This document shows positions 25,463 to 38,198 of a stretch of 64,000 bases of DNA, piece by piece. The notes under the pieces are model-generated. The model saw nothing but the letters and a program-made list of their open reading frames with translations, searched no databases and was not told where the DNA came from. The first letter of the stretch is position 1. Each line of letters begins with the position of its first letter. The stretch comes from Flaccisagitta enflata (Eukaryota > Chaetognatha > Sagittoidea > Aphragmophora): the NCBI GenBank assembly GCA_965153355.1, contig OZ231128.1:46314001-46378000 (forward strand), read 5' to 3'. Position numbers and translations under genes: made by a program.

Positions 25463-26628
25463 TTCCCATGTGCTCTATCTCTTCCCCCTCTTCTTCTTTT
25501 TCCTCCTTTTCCTCGCCCCTCTTCCTCCTCTTCCTCCTCTTCCTTTCCTCTTCCTCCTCCTCTTCCTTTCCTCTTCCTCCTCCTCTTCCTCGCCTCTTCC
25601 GATTTGATATGAACCTTGGAGTGAAAACGAGGAATTTGTGATAATGAAGCAAGTGGCGATAATCCTTTGAGTTAATGGAGTGACGACAATCATCACACCA
25701 AAAACCCTCGCATGCCTTCGCCCCTCATCCACTGTAAAGATGGGTGGGAATGTTTGGAGTGATGACCTTTTCGTGCTCTCACCCCATATATTTTGTGAAT
25801 TAGGGGGGGGGGGGAGGCGGTAAACGTGATGAGCGATGACCAATCAACCCACCAAAAAAGCCCTCTAATTTTCTCATTCCATATCCTCACGAAATATGGG
25901 GGGAGAGTGGCTAGAATGCATAGGAGAATTATCAGAACACTTGTTGCTTAGGTGAAGGTTATATTGTCTTAGTCTTAACTAGATTTAATATTTTTTTTTA
26001 AGATCATTTTTTTCTTGATTAAAAACTAGAAAAGTCTGTTACTCCTTAGGCTGAGAAGAGAAAAAAATACTCTACTGGAATCCTTATCGGATAACCCATT
26101 CAAACAAGTATTTTGACCAGCCAAAGCAGGAAATGAAATCAATCAAAAGTAAATAAAACAATTAAAAGAGTGAGGTTCATTATTTCAGATGCCGATAGTC
26201 ATTCGTTTCACCAGAAGGACGAATTTTATTCATTTTTAAACCCCATTTCCTCAGAATATGGCCATATATGGTAAAGGGGAGTGATATTGGAGTGACGTAC
26301 AGTCATCAAACCAAAAGACTCCTCATGCCCTAATACTTCCAACAAGATGGTTGGCAGAGATTAGGGGAATGGAAAATCAAATCATTAAAAGCCTTCTGCT
26401 CTTTTAATCAAAACCAATCTGGGATCTGTTGCTTTATTCGCACTTCTTCAAAGCTGATGCTTTTTTCGAAAGGTAAGAATGCCCTTACCTTAAAGATGGA
26501 TAAGGGCTAAATGACACACACCATATGCTTCCTCCTTGCCTCGCCCCATAGCAACTAGTTACCCTACCCATTTTCGCACTTTAACATGGCTGCGGGCCGT
26601 GGGAATGAGGCCGTAGAAGTAGAGGAAT
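25463..26628. other. Non-coding; CCTCTT tract and two diverged copies of an unknown repeat
   Basis: Pyrimidine tract 25,480-25,600. About 25,610-25,890 and 26,210-26,400 share phrases (GGAGTGACG.CAATCATC..ACCAAAA.., CTCATGCC.T, AGATGGTNGG), suggesting two old copies of one repeat. No gene is seen. Confidence 0.4.
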
Positions 26629-27081
26629 AACAAGTCATCCAAGGATCGCACATGGTCATCGGTACCCGATGCCCTGCTTGGAGTGATAGCTGAAGAAGTG
26701 GAGTAAGAGCAGGGCAGCAGCTCCAAAAGGCCAATGTCCTGTAGTACACAGGGGTGAATTTCCATATGTCCTGAGAGGGTATATTTGAGGCCTTTGGAGC
26801 AATTTTCCATGATATTCAATGAGAGTTTTGCATTTTTTTTTTCAATTTCTCATCAATTTGTCATATTATTCAATGAGAATTTCACACTTTTTTCATTGTT
26901 CATCAATTATCCATGTTGTTCAATGGGAAGTTTGCATTTTATCAATTTCCCATGTTATTTGATGAGAATTTGAGGATTGAGAAGCTGGGGGGGACGGACA
27001 GACAGACAGACAGACACGTAATTAATAGTTCACCCCTGTGTCCTACAGGACATCGGCCCTTTGGGGCCGCTGCCCAAAAAG
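26629..27081 (+). mobile_element. AGCGGCC element
   Basis: AACAAGTCATCCAAGGATCG leader, GGTACCCGATGCCCTGCTTG, GGGCAGCAGCTCCAAAAGGC, GTACACAGGGGTGAATTTCC. The core is TTTCCATGNTATTCAATG units, then GGACGGACAGACAGACAGAC and the inverted end GGCCGCTGCCCAAAAAG. Confidence 0.82.
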
Positions 27082-27636
<555 letters not shown>

Positions 27637-28045
27637 AACGGTCTGTTGTAAGGGTCTAGATCAAACATTATTACTTTTTCCTGACGAAGCCTATGATACT
27701 GAAATGTGAGGATGTGCGGTATAATGAACCGGTTATACTTTGCAGGTATTGTTGAGGTATAAAACGGCTATGGTGGCCTTTTTCATAGAACTTAGGTTTT
27801 CTCAAGGTTATTTCTGTTTTTCAAATCATCTGACTCATGCTATGGTAAATTTTTACTTAATTTAGCTCAACTTTTCAGGTTGCATTCTTTCTTCTTCTCA
27901 ATTCTTATTACAAAACCGAAACATATAAAATGTTCCAGAATGAAATTGCGCAACCGTTTGAACTTAATAATCTTAATAATCAATGACTGATGAGATTTGC
28001 GCTGGGACCCACTTCTTTGCTATTGATGTCTCATTTCAATTTCAA
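27637..28045. other. Non-coding, nothing recognised
   Basis: AT-rich sequence between the GT tract and the next ACGG element. Confidence 0.4.
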
Positions 28046-28841
28046 TTTTAGTCGCGTGCACGCGACTCTACCATCTTGGCCATGAATATAAGCACAGTAG
28101 GTGTATAAGTTGAATTGTTGACTAGAAGTGAGCAGCAAACATATCAGACTGCATCTAATATTCAATATGACCATGTTAGGCATCCACCCCCGCCTGCATT
28201 CACTTTGACATTGACTCGTAGAGAGACTGGAGGTACTCTGGAGTGATGTTGTTTGAAACCATTTGTGCGAATCATTTCAACCCTGCTTTGCATGTTGTTT
28301 TCCCCTGTTTCTGCAGGTTTTTCGTTTGAATCGTTGAGTTCTCCATTGGATTGCGATCCAAATTGATGTGGGCTAACCCTAGACGAGCTTAACTCATCGA
28401 ACTTGTAGTATATATGGCGCAGTGTGCCAGTGCACCATTCTCCAAAAACTAAGAATGATTTGCCCAACCACATTTGCAAAAGGCAAATGTTTTATTCATT
28501 TAACTCTCATTTTTAAACGAATAAAGATACAGGAACCAGCTTGGTCTCATTTGATAGATTTTGCGAAGATGCAAATCATGGAAAAAAATCATCTCTCTGC
28601 GATTAAAATTGAGCGAGTTATGTCACTTTAAAGCTGTGCTTATATTTATGGCCAAGATGGTACACCCCGCTTTGTCGGTCGGTCCGTCCGTCCGTCCGTC
28701 TATCCGTCGGTCCGTCACACTTTACTTTTTTTTTTGTTGCGGTCTTTGGCCTCACTGCTCCTGCCTAAACGATCAAGTGACCTCAAATACAGCCCCTGCC
28801 CACCCGCACGCGACTGGGGTAGCCGTTTATCCGGCCTTGTT
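28046..28841 (-). mobile_element. ACGG element, type A, split by a MITE
   Basis: Plus-strand order: AGTCGCGTGCACGCGACTCT with A, [MITE], CACCCCGCTTTGTCGGTCGG, (CCGT)n, CACTGCTCCTGCCTAAACGA, CACCCGCACGCGACTGGGGT and CCGGCCTTGT. Removing the insert restores the usual GACTCTACACCCCGC. Confidence 0.88.
28071..28660. mobile_element. Tc1/mariner-like MITE (590 bp)
   Basis: Ends CCATCTTGGCCATGAATATA and inverse TATTTATGGCCAAGATGG, TA at 28,069-28,070 and 28,661-28,662, inserted in the tail of a type A element. A 105-codon frame inside (28,162-28,479, minus) shows no transposase motif. Confidence 0.92.
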
Positions 28842-28921
28842 TAGTCGCGGTCGCTGTTTAGTGTTCGTTACTGCCCAGGTCCAAACGTCCGCGACTGTCC
28901 TGTCGTGTATTCGGCCTTGTT
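28842..28921 (-). mobile_element. Truncated ACGG element abutting the previous one
   Basis: AGTCGCGGTCGCTG directly follows the neighbour's CCTTGT end. GTCCGCGACTGTCC and TTCGGCCTTGTT close it at 80 bp. It has lost its core but keeps both tags (GTCGCGGTC, GTCCGCGAC). Confidence 0.65.
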
Positions 28922-29095
28922 ATGTAATCCCCATCACTTGAAAACCGTCAAATCTACACGAACAAGGTCACTGGACGTTTACATGTGCCTTGTCGATCGT
29001 CATACTATGACTCATAGTGCGTTACCGACATGACAGACCAACTGAAGGACACCATCTCATAGACGACGTGCTTTGACGCATAAAGAAATCAAATC

Positions 29096-29750
<655 letters not shown>

Positions 29751-29870
29751 TTAGGTGCGACAAAGCACCTCCATAATTGGCTGTGTCCGTCGGTTGGTTG
29801 GTTGGTTGGTCGGTAACTCATTCATTCGAAGATCCACACATCGTGCCTTATTGGCCATCTTGGCCTTGTT
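29751..29870 (-). mobile_element. ACGG-like element, type C
   Basis: Hairpin AGGTGCGACAAAGCACCT, GGCTGTGTCCGTCGGTTGG with (GGTT)n instead of (CCGT)n, AACTCATTCATTCGAAGATC, then CGTGCCTTATTGGCCATCTT and GGCCTTGTT. The 5' tag has drifted from the hairpin tag. Confidence 0.75.
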
Positions 29871-29891
29871 TTCATGTATGAGGGTGACAAA

Positions 29892-30186
29892 CAGGGGCGT
29901 ATGGGAGCCAAAGTTTTAGGGGTAGCCACCCCCAGTTTGTGTCCAAACAAATTTTAGGGCCTGATAAAAACTATTTGCCTAATTTTTATGTTTCTTTTAA
30001 AAAAAATATTAATTAATATATATTTGAATTAAAACAATGAAAAAAACATTGCCCTTTTTTCTTTTTCTCTCTCTTTCTCTTTCCCTCTCTCTTTCTTTTT
30101 TTTTTTTCTTTCTCTCTTTCTTTATATTTTGTGTCCAAACAGGGGTAGCCATGGCTACTCCGGCAACCCCTTCTAATACGCCCCTG
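29892..30186. mobile_element. hAT-like MITE (295 bp)
   Basis: Ends CAGGGGCGTATG and inverse AATACGCCCCTG, with exact 8-bp duplication GTGACAAA at 29,884-29,891 and 30,187-30,194. The interior has internal inverted GGGGTAGCCA / TGGCTAC phrases and a TTTCTCTC tract. Confidence 0.92.
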
Positions 30187-30194
30187 GTGACAAA

Positions 30195-30987
<793 letters not shown>

Positions 30988-31272
30988 CTCTTTCGGTATG
31001 ACGCATGATATTGAATTGAAGGTGTCAAATGAAGGCTCGTGTATCTTTGAATGAAACCAGAGATGACAAAAGCAAACTGTCAACCAGAACAAGACCAAAT
31101 ACGACATCATTATCACAGACAGAAAGAGACAGTGATCGACAAACTGACATGTACAGTAGATCACGTCTAGACTTGAGATAACTGGGACATGCATTGTAGA
31201 AAAACGAACGAAGGCAGGAAAGCCATATTTAGATTATAGACTAATCAAAAGATGCGTAGTTCCCCATGATAC

Positions 31273-32035
31273 CCTGTCTTCAAAATCAACTGCAACCAAC
31301 AAAAGATGTATTGCGCAAAAACTATTCATATTTTGAAATTCGGGTTTCTTCTATCTATTAGCATATTACCTGCGGTTTTTTCATGCAAAATTTCAGCACC
31401 TGAAGCCAAGTAGTTTAGCTTCTATGATATTTTGAAAAGTACCACAAATTCATCAAAACATTGGGATTTTGACCTGGAATAAAGGAGTTTAGCCTCTTTG
31501 ATCTTGTAAAAATAGAGCAAATATTGATACAAAATGTTTAAGCTGATCCCAATGGAGGTTCTTTTGCTTACAAATTTGCTTTTCTGTCAAATGATATACA
31601 CCTTTAAAAAATTACTAACATAAGAAATGAATTTTTAACATGAAAAGTTAGCCAAACATGAAAATTCTTGGAAAAACAATGAAAAAACATATTGATTTTT
31701 TTTTTTTTTGCTCTTTTTTTTAATCTAGCATGATCCCCTGCAAAAAATCTTTAATTTGAGTCCAATCCCAGAATTCTAGCTCAAAGCGTTTAGAAATTAT
31801 ATAGGTTTAAACTATAAGAGCTCCTTTTCAGTCTGAAATGAAAAACTGTCAAGTAAGATAAGGGTTTTTACTTGAAACTGGCATAGAAGCTAAACTATTT
31901 GACTATAGGTGCTGAAATTTTGCATGAAAAACCGCAGGTAATTTGCTACTAGATAGAACAAATCCAAATGAACAGATGTGAATAGTTTTTCCGCAATACA
32001 TCTTTTGTTGGTTGCAGTTGATTTTGAAGACAGGG
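31273..32035. mobile_element. Inner MITE B (763 bp)
   Basis: Ends CCCTGTCTTCAAAATCAACT and inverse, TA at 31,271-31,272 and 32,036-32,037. The arms extend about 160 bp on each side (GCAACCAACAAAAGATGTAT; ACCTGCGGTTTTTTCATGCA). Confidence 0.9.
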
Positions 32036-32037
32036 TA

Positions 32038-32339
32038 GCTGGTTGCCTTGGAAACACATTTCTATGTATTCTCGCTAAAATATCAATATTTTAAGAGATT
32101 TTTTTAGGGAACACTGTTCAAAATCATATTTGCTACAACTTTCCCACAGTATGTTCTGTAAGAATGTCGCTCATTTGGCTGTTGCTAGGGAGCGTATCCT
32201 TGAATGACAACCCCTAGCAACCGCTAAACGTGTGACATTTTTACAGAACATAATTTTAAAAAATGTTCCCTTAAAACGTTTCTCAAAATATTGATATTTT
32301 AGCGAAAATACATAGAAATGCTTTTCCATGGCAACCAGC
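32038..32339. mobile_element. Inner MITE C (302 bp)
   Basis: Ends GCTGGTTGCCTTGGAAA and inverse TTCCATGGCAACCAGC. TA at 32,036-32,037 is shared with MITE B; the other TA is at 32,340-32,341. Almost fully palindromic (ATTTCTATGTATTCTCGCTA arms, GTTGCTAGGG inner pair). Confidence 0.9.
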
Positions 32340-32507
32340 TATAATAGGCAATGAAGCATCCCTTTATTATTCATGTTTTAAATATTACTCCCCTGGCGTC
32401 ATTTGTTTTTCTACAATGCTTTCCCCCGTTATTTCAAGTCTAGACAAGATCTACTGTAAGTGGGCAGAGACGCTGGACAACATGATAGAGAAAAGAATCG
32501 AAAAATG

Positions 32508-32742
32508 AACAAGTGACGCGGGGTCACAATATCGTTGCAGACGGGTGGGCAAGGGCATCCAACCCCCATCCACACCCCAACCCATTCCCATACTCAAATA
32601 TACACAAAAACTTAAAAGAATCTAAAACGCTCGCTTTCCCACTTATCAACTCGTTTTCATCCGACGGACCAATAGACCAATGGACTGACAGACAGACGGA
32701 CGGACGGACAAAGCCGCTTGTAGAGTTACGTGTCCGCAAAAA
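32508..32742 (+). mobile_element. ACGG element, type B
   Basis: AACAAGTGACGCGGGGTCAC, tag GTTGCAGAC, GGGTGGGCAAGGGC, CCCCAACCCATT, ACGGACGGACGGAC, GCCGCTTGTAGAGTTACGTG, GTCCGCAAA end. Confidence 0.85.
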
Positions 32743-32914
32743 AGAGCCAACTACAGTTGAACCCCGCTCTAAACAAGGTCGGTAACGGAATTCCAATAAT
32801 CAATCATATTATTTTTTTTCCATCGCTAGGAACAAAATGTACCTCCCTTGAGGTCCATTGGATCCCGTGTTAACAGACAGATAGATAACCATAGTGGAAT
32901 TGGAGAGCAGTTGG
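32743..32914. other. Non-coding; pogo-like MITE end
   Basis: TACAGTTGAACCCCGC at 32,752 resembles the end of the pogo-like MITE in the FREM1-like intron; no partner end was found. Confidence 0.4.
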
Positions 32915-33385
32915 TCACTGCAAATCCGGACCAAAGTGTGAATTTTTTTTTACAACACCCTTATGAGGTAAATAGATGATCCAGAAGGGGTGCCATAAAA
33001 TTCAGGCCCATTCGGGGTCCCCAGGGGCCCCTAAATTGGCCGATTCAGAAAATATTTTTTCAAAAAGTGTCTTCAAAAGGGGGGTCAAATCGACTAGAAA
33101 TGACCTAATTTGCCTAGATCCAAAATCCTGTGACAAATTTTTTTTTTCAAAAAACTTCGAAAATTTTTGGGTCTACGCCTCGAAAAATTGACTAAAAAAT
33201 TTTTCCAAAAAAATTTCTTCAAAAGGGGGGTTAACTCAACTAAAAATGACCTAATTTGCCTAGGTCCAAAATCCTGTAGCAAAATTTTTTTTCAGAAAAC
33301 TTTGAAAGTTTTAGGGTTGAGGCCTCAAAAAATTGACTAAGAAATTTTTCTGAAGTTCCGAGTTCTTTAGTCTGGTATATATAAA

Positions 33386-33511
33386 GAAGGCCAAGTAGGC
33401 CAATAGGTGAGATATGTGGATAGTCAAATGAATGCGTTACCAACCAACTAACCAACCAACCAACCAACCAACAGACACAGCCAGTTAGAGGTGCTTTGTC
33501 GCACCTAAAAA
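33386..33511 (+). mobile_element. ACGG-like element, type C
   Basis: AGAAGGCCAAGTAGGCCAAT start, TAGTCAAATGAATGCGTTAC, (CCAA)n, ACACAGCCAGTTAGAGGTGC, TTTGTCGCACCTAAAAAG end. Lies inside the large foldback. Confidence 0.78.
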
Positions 33512-33699
33512 GAAAGAAGAGAACATTTTCTTACCCAGAATTGCCCAGAAAAGGGGATAAAGAGAGAAATATCCTTTCATTGCATTTTCTTCAAACTTTA
33601 AGTCCAACCCTAAACTGCTTGTAAAAAATTGTTTATGCTTCTAATTACAATTTTTGTGATTTTAACTTGAAACAAGGCTGTATGTCGCGGTGCACTCAA

Positions 33700-33890
33700 A
33701 CAGCAAATTTGGGAAGTCATTTTGCATGAAATTCTTAATCTCTCTTGGAATGCGGAAATTTGTATTTCTAAGAACATGGCCCTTTTCTTGTATATCTTTA
33801 GAATAGGGCCATGTTTTTAGAAATGCAAATTTTTGCATTCAGAGAAAGATTAAAAATTTCACACAAGACAAATCAAAGAGCGGGAGTTAA
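33700..33890. repeat. Imperfect hairpin, about 80-bp arms
   Basis: AAATTCTTAATCTCTCTTGG... and its inverse around a TTTCTAAGAACATGGCCC / GGGCCATGTTTTTAGAAA pair. Related in plan to 34,652-34,794 (AACATGG / CCATGT centre). Confidence 0.75.
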
Positions 33891-34257
33891 TTTTTGTTTT
33901 TTTTTCTCAATTTTTCAAACTGATTTTATACACATAAATGATCTTTAATGCAAATAAATCAATAAGCCATATACTTCTTTTAAGAAATTGCTGTACCCTT
34001 CCAGCCATAAGTGTATGGCGCAAAATCTGAAAGGGTCATCGGCAAACAGTTTTAAGTCTGACAGAGCTTCGAGCCCAACAGGGTTTGTAACAAACTCAGT
34101 TTTTTCCAATCTAAAATTACACTCTCCTGTAAGAAATTACAGCCAAATTTGATAGAAAGACACACATTCTCACTCATTATTGTCCAAAGTATGCTTTTTC
34201 ACATCCTGTTTTACTTTTTCTTTCATTATTTTTCATTTTTTGCCTTCATTTTTTATA

Positions 34258-34383
34258 TGGGCTTGAGTCCGACAGGGGTGTAAGTCCGACAAACAGGGAC
34301 ATCGGCCGACATCCCTGACGTCCCTCGCCGTACACCCATGGCTCCAGCCCCCCCGTCCGTGACTGAGTGTATACGGCCTTGTT
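34258..34383 (-). mobile_element. ACGG-like element variant with AGTCCGACA end
   Basis: GAGTCCGACAGGGGTGTAAG and TCCGACAAACAGGGACATCG at one side, CCGTCCGTGACTGAGTGTAT with ACGGCCTTGTTT at the minus-strand start. The 5' end is ordinary and the 3' side unlike types A-D. A relative may lie at about 45,570-45,620 (CAGCCCGACAAACAGGGC). Confidence 0.5.
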
Positions 34384-34651
34384 TATCTTCATTCCAGTTG
34401 TGAAGTGGACATGATGTTATGTCACAGTGCAAACGAGTACGCAATTTGACAAGTCAAAACGATTTATTTGATATTTTTTATCTTATCTATTCAAAGAATT
34501 TTTATGTAGATAAAGGATTTGTGGTTGGTAATCATCAATTTTTTGCATAGAAAAACGTTTTTCTGTACCATATGCTTAGGAAATGTGAGAAAAAAGCATG
34601 CGAAATTGATGGATTTTTAACAAAAATTGATTCTTGTGCATTGACATGTCT

Positions 34652-34794
34652 CGCGTAAAAAACCGAATCTGTCTCTAAATTCAAAATTTTGCATTTTGAA
34701 AAACATGGCATCAGTCTAAACACTTTTAAGAAACAGGCCATGTGTTTAGAAATGCAAAATTTTGCATTCAGAGACAGATTCGGTTTTTTACGTG
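34652..34794. repeat. Hairpin, about 60-bp arms
   Basis: CGTAAAAAACCGAATCTGTC...and inverse GACAGATTCGGTTTTTTACG, with AAATGCAAAATTTTGCATT palindromes inside. Probably a small foldback element. Confidence 0.8.
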
Positions 34795-35105
34795 GCAACA
34801 TCTAAAGTTTTCCGTGCAATTTTTTTCCAAGAATTCTGTTGTTTCACTGAGTATGCTGCGACTTTACCGATGCGAGATCAATACCATTGGTCAGTTAACC
34901 GGTTTTTGATTAATTTAGGGAGTATAAAGCATGCATAACACTTTAGTTTTTGCCACATTTCCGCTGCATAGCAGCGTATTCTATCACAGTACAGAACGAT
35001 TTGTCAAATTTGGCGCTGTTCTGCACCACGACTTAAAAAAATCATGCACAAAAGAATTGCAAATTGCAATAAATATTAAGAATTGATTTTTAAGAATTAA
35101 CAAAG

Positions 35106-35334
35106 AACAAGGCCGGATACACGGCTACCCCAGTTGCGTGCAGGTGGGCAGGAGCTATATTTGAGGTCACTCGATCATTTTGGAAGGAGCAGTGAGGCCA
35201 AAGACCGCAAAACCCCCAAAAAAGTAAAGTGTGACGGACCAATGGATGGACCAACCGACGGACCAACCGATGGCCTAACTGACGGACGTACCGACATAGC
35301 GGGTTGTAAAGTTGCGTAGCATGCAACTAAAAAC
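35106..35334 (+). mobile_element. ACGG element, type A with GTTGC tag at both ends
   Basis: AACAAGGCCGGATACACGGC, then CCCCAGTTGCGTGCAGGTGG, CACTCGATCATTTTGGAAGG, ACCAACCGACGGACC, GCGGGTTGTAAAGTTGCGTA and GCATGCAACTAAAAA. Compared with other type A copies, both the 5' tag and the hairpin have T for C. Confidence 0.85.
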
Positions 35335-35589
35335 CATGAGAAAACGAGATAGCAGAACCAAAAATCTACTTTCATATTCCCTTGAACACATTTGCACTTG
35401 CATTGCAGCTGCACCTTTTTTGTGCTGCAATTTTTTTTGCAACCACATTTTTGAGGATCGCGACAACTTATTGCAACTTCAGCAATAGTTATCCAAACTG
35501 GTTGCCATTGATTAGCCTTCTTTTGCCACCCAAACAAGGGGACTTCTGGTAAAGAAGCTTGAGATTCAAAAGATGTTGCCTGAGTAGCT

Positions 35590-35650
35590 TCAACATCATT
35601 GCCCCTGCCCAACCGTCCGCGACTGGGGTGCCGTGTATCCGGGCTTGTTC
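35590..35650 (-). mobile_element. ACGG element, 5' end only
   Basis: GCCCCTGCCCAACCGTCCGC, GACTGGGGTGCCGTGTATCC, GGGCTTGTT; no core or 3' hairpin remains. Confidence 0.65.
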
Positions 35651-36236
35651 CTAGTGGTTTAGGAGCTATACAGGTTTTTGCATTTCACAGCCCGTTGCTT
35701 GCACTGGTTACACATCCAGTCAACCCACAGATTGTAAATATTTTTTCACATATGGAATGAAAAAAATTGTAAGGCTTTGTGATTTTGTATCTAGGAAAAT
35801 CGTCTCATTTGACTCACCTTCTGAAGATATTTTTTCAAAAAAATTTTCAAAGTTTTTTGAGAAAAAAAATTTACTACAGGATTTTGGATATAGGCAAATT
35901 AGGTCATTCTTAGTTGAGTTAACCCCCTTTTGAAGAAATTTTTTTGGAAAAATTTTTTAGTCAATGTTTCAAGGCGTCGATGCAAAAATTTTCAAAGTTT
36001 TTTGAAAAAAAAAATTGTTACAGGATTTTGGATCTAGGCAAATTAGGTCATTTCTAGTCGATTTGACCCCCCTTTTGAAGACACTTTTTAAAAAAATATT
36101 TTCTGAATCGGCCAATTTAGGGGCCCCTGGGGACCCCGAATGGGCCCGAATTTTATGGCACCCCTTCTGGATCATCTATTTACCTCATGAGGGTGTTGTA
36201 AAAAAAAATTCACACTTTGGTCCGGATTTGCAGTGA

Positions 36237-37293
36237 TCACTTTATATCTCTTGTAGAGCTATCCCACTACCAGACAGAAAAAAGTATTGGGAAAACAGAC
36301 GTACTGATTGTAAGAGAGACAGGCAGAAAGAATGAAAGGTAATCATAAAGTCTTGCAGACACGTAGAAAGACGGACAGACATCACTTTTCAAAAAAAAAA
36401 AAAGTTGTTTAAACAGCGCATCAAAAAAGTGGGACGAGGCACATGCGTCATCGGAGAGTTGATTGAGCCGTGTCAATGGAAGCGGGTTTATTGTGTGAAT
36501 AGGGATGATGCAGGCAGTGGGTAAAATGCAGTGTATCATGGAATGACGATGTGCTATATTCAGGTACTTGTTGAGATGGAATGGAAGATGTGGATGTATA
36601 TGTAGGGGCTAAATTAGGAAGTGGTTATGACGTCAAATCTGCCAGGGACAAATGAATCGCTTCACCCCACTTTTGCATCAATAATGGACAAATTATCCAT
36701 CCACAAATGTTTTCATTGATCAAGTTGTCACTGGATACACTCGTTATGTATGTCTGTTTGATATTTTACGCTTTAAGTTGCCTTTTGATTAGCAATTCTT
36801 ACGGCAAATGGCAAGAAAATGAAGATTTTTAGTAAAATTTTGTTGACATTTTTTTTCTATTTTCTGAGGTCGTAATTATAAGAAAGCCACATCCAAAAAT
36901 TTTTTTTGCATTTTCAAAAACATAGTTCTCTCTAAAAACGATTTGGGAAGAGAACTATGTTCTTTGTTTTTTTTTCATTTTTTCATTTTCTATGCAAACT
37001 TATAATTTCGACCAACCCCATGTCAGTGACAAAAATGATATTTGTAGAAATTTTCAGTAAATCTTCCTCAATAACATAGGCTAAATCTTAGTCTCTTGCT
37101 GAATGGATGCAAATTTTGCTTTCAAATATCATGCATGATGCATGTCTTATCTCAATCATCTTTATTCACTTGATTTTCTATTTTCACACATGTATCTTTT
37201 CTATTTTGACCCATTTTGATACCCTAAATGCTGGCTTCATGGGCACGCTGTCTTTTATCATATAGGAAGCAATTTAAAAGCGATGGAATTGAA
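36237..37293. other. Non-coding; one short hairpin
   Basis: 36,912-36,962 forms CATAGTTCTCTCT / AGAGAACTATG with TTTTTGCATTTT alongside, like the hairpins in the large foldback. The rest is AT-rich. Confidence 0.4.
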
Positions 37294-37519
37294 AACAAGT
37301 GACGCGGGGTCACAAAATCGTTGCGGACGGGTGGGCAGGAGCATCCAACCACCATCCACACCCCGATCCACCCCCAACACTCAAACATACACAAAAAGTA
37401 TCTAAAACGCTCGTTTCCGCACTTTTCAACTCGATGACCGCTTCCGAAGGACCAACGGACGGACGGACGGACGGACGGACGGACGGACAAAGCCTCTTAT
37501 AGAGTTGCGTGTCCGCAAT
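37294..37519 (+). mobile_element. ACGG element, type B (uninterrupted reference copy)
   Basis: AACAAGTGACGCGGGGTCAC, tag GTTGCGGAC with GGGTGGGCAGG, CCACCCCCAACACTCAAACA, TACACAAAAAGTATCTAAAA, (ACGG)n at 37,455-37,488, CAAAGCCTCTTATAGAGTTG, GTCCGCAA end. It is the empty-site reference for 55,855-56,636. Confidence 0.9.
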
Positions 37520-38198
37520 AGGCATAGTGAGTAACATGAGTTCCGTTGGAACGGTTGCCAAGAGAGCAAAAAGGTGAAATCTTGTCCAGGTAGTCAGATG
37601 AAAGAGAGAGGAGGGAAAAAATGCCTTTAGACAGGGGGAGGCAGAAGGGCAAGGCCGTTGAAATTGGATATTGGGTAGATGGGTTAAGGAGTTAGGATTT
37701 TACACCATACAGAAAGGATGTCGTTGGCGTGCACACGCTTATCAAATTTCTTTTTATAGAATCTCATAAAAACGACGAATGGAATTATGAATTATGGATA
37801 GGAATTTTTTTTTCTTTGCTCTTTGGAATCAATGTTGGATGCAAAATTGGCGGGTCGGGTGGGAAAAGCATTTGCTGTTAAGCCTGTTAGGGACTTCACG
37901 CTGATAGCGTCGTTAGGTGCACTTCAATCGCGCTTCTTTGTTATTAATTCACTTATTAAGAGGGCTTCTAGTTATGAGCGCACCCGATATCACGGCAACC
38001 TCACGTGACAGGTATCTTAGAAACACGTTTTTTAAAAGTTGCTTTCTTTTGTAAAATGTTGTTTGACTTCTTGGCTTTAATGAGGCTGACCTGACAATAT
38101 TGCTACATTCCTGTGATTGGTCTCTGATGACACTAATATAGCTGAGGCTAACATTTATATTCAATGCATTTAATCAGAGTTATGTTTTTCTCATTTCT
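37520..38198. other. Non-coding, nothing recognised
   Basis: Mixed sequence without repeats I can place; it runs into the 60-bp array. Confidence 0.35.

Larger units (their letters stand above)
31154..32456. mobile_element. Tc1/mariner-like MITE A, host of two inner MITEs
   Basis: Ends CAGTAGATC and GATCTACTG, TA at 31,152-31,153 and 32,457-32,458. The arms of about 118 bp on each side share TCTAGACTTGA and GCATTGTAGAAAAAC. Its middle is filled by two further TIR elements, so the original element was only about 235 bp. Confidence 0.88.
32915..36236. mobile_element. Large foldback element, arms about 420-440 bp, 3.3 kb overall
   Basis: 32,915-33,351 and about 35,821-36,236 are inverted copies (TCACTGCAAATCCGGACCAA; GGGGTGCCATAAAATTC; GGGGACCCCGAATGGGCC). 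Each arm itself contains a tandem pair of about 150-bp units (CTTCAAAAGGGGGGT... ATTTGCCTAG.TCCAAAATCC). The 2.4-kb centre has collected several other elements. Confidence 0.8.

Noticed and set aside
28162-28479. 105-codon minus-strand frame inside the 590-bp MITE
   Set aside because: Too short for a Tc1/mariner transposase and without a recognisable DD[E/D] block or helix-turn-helix.
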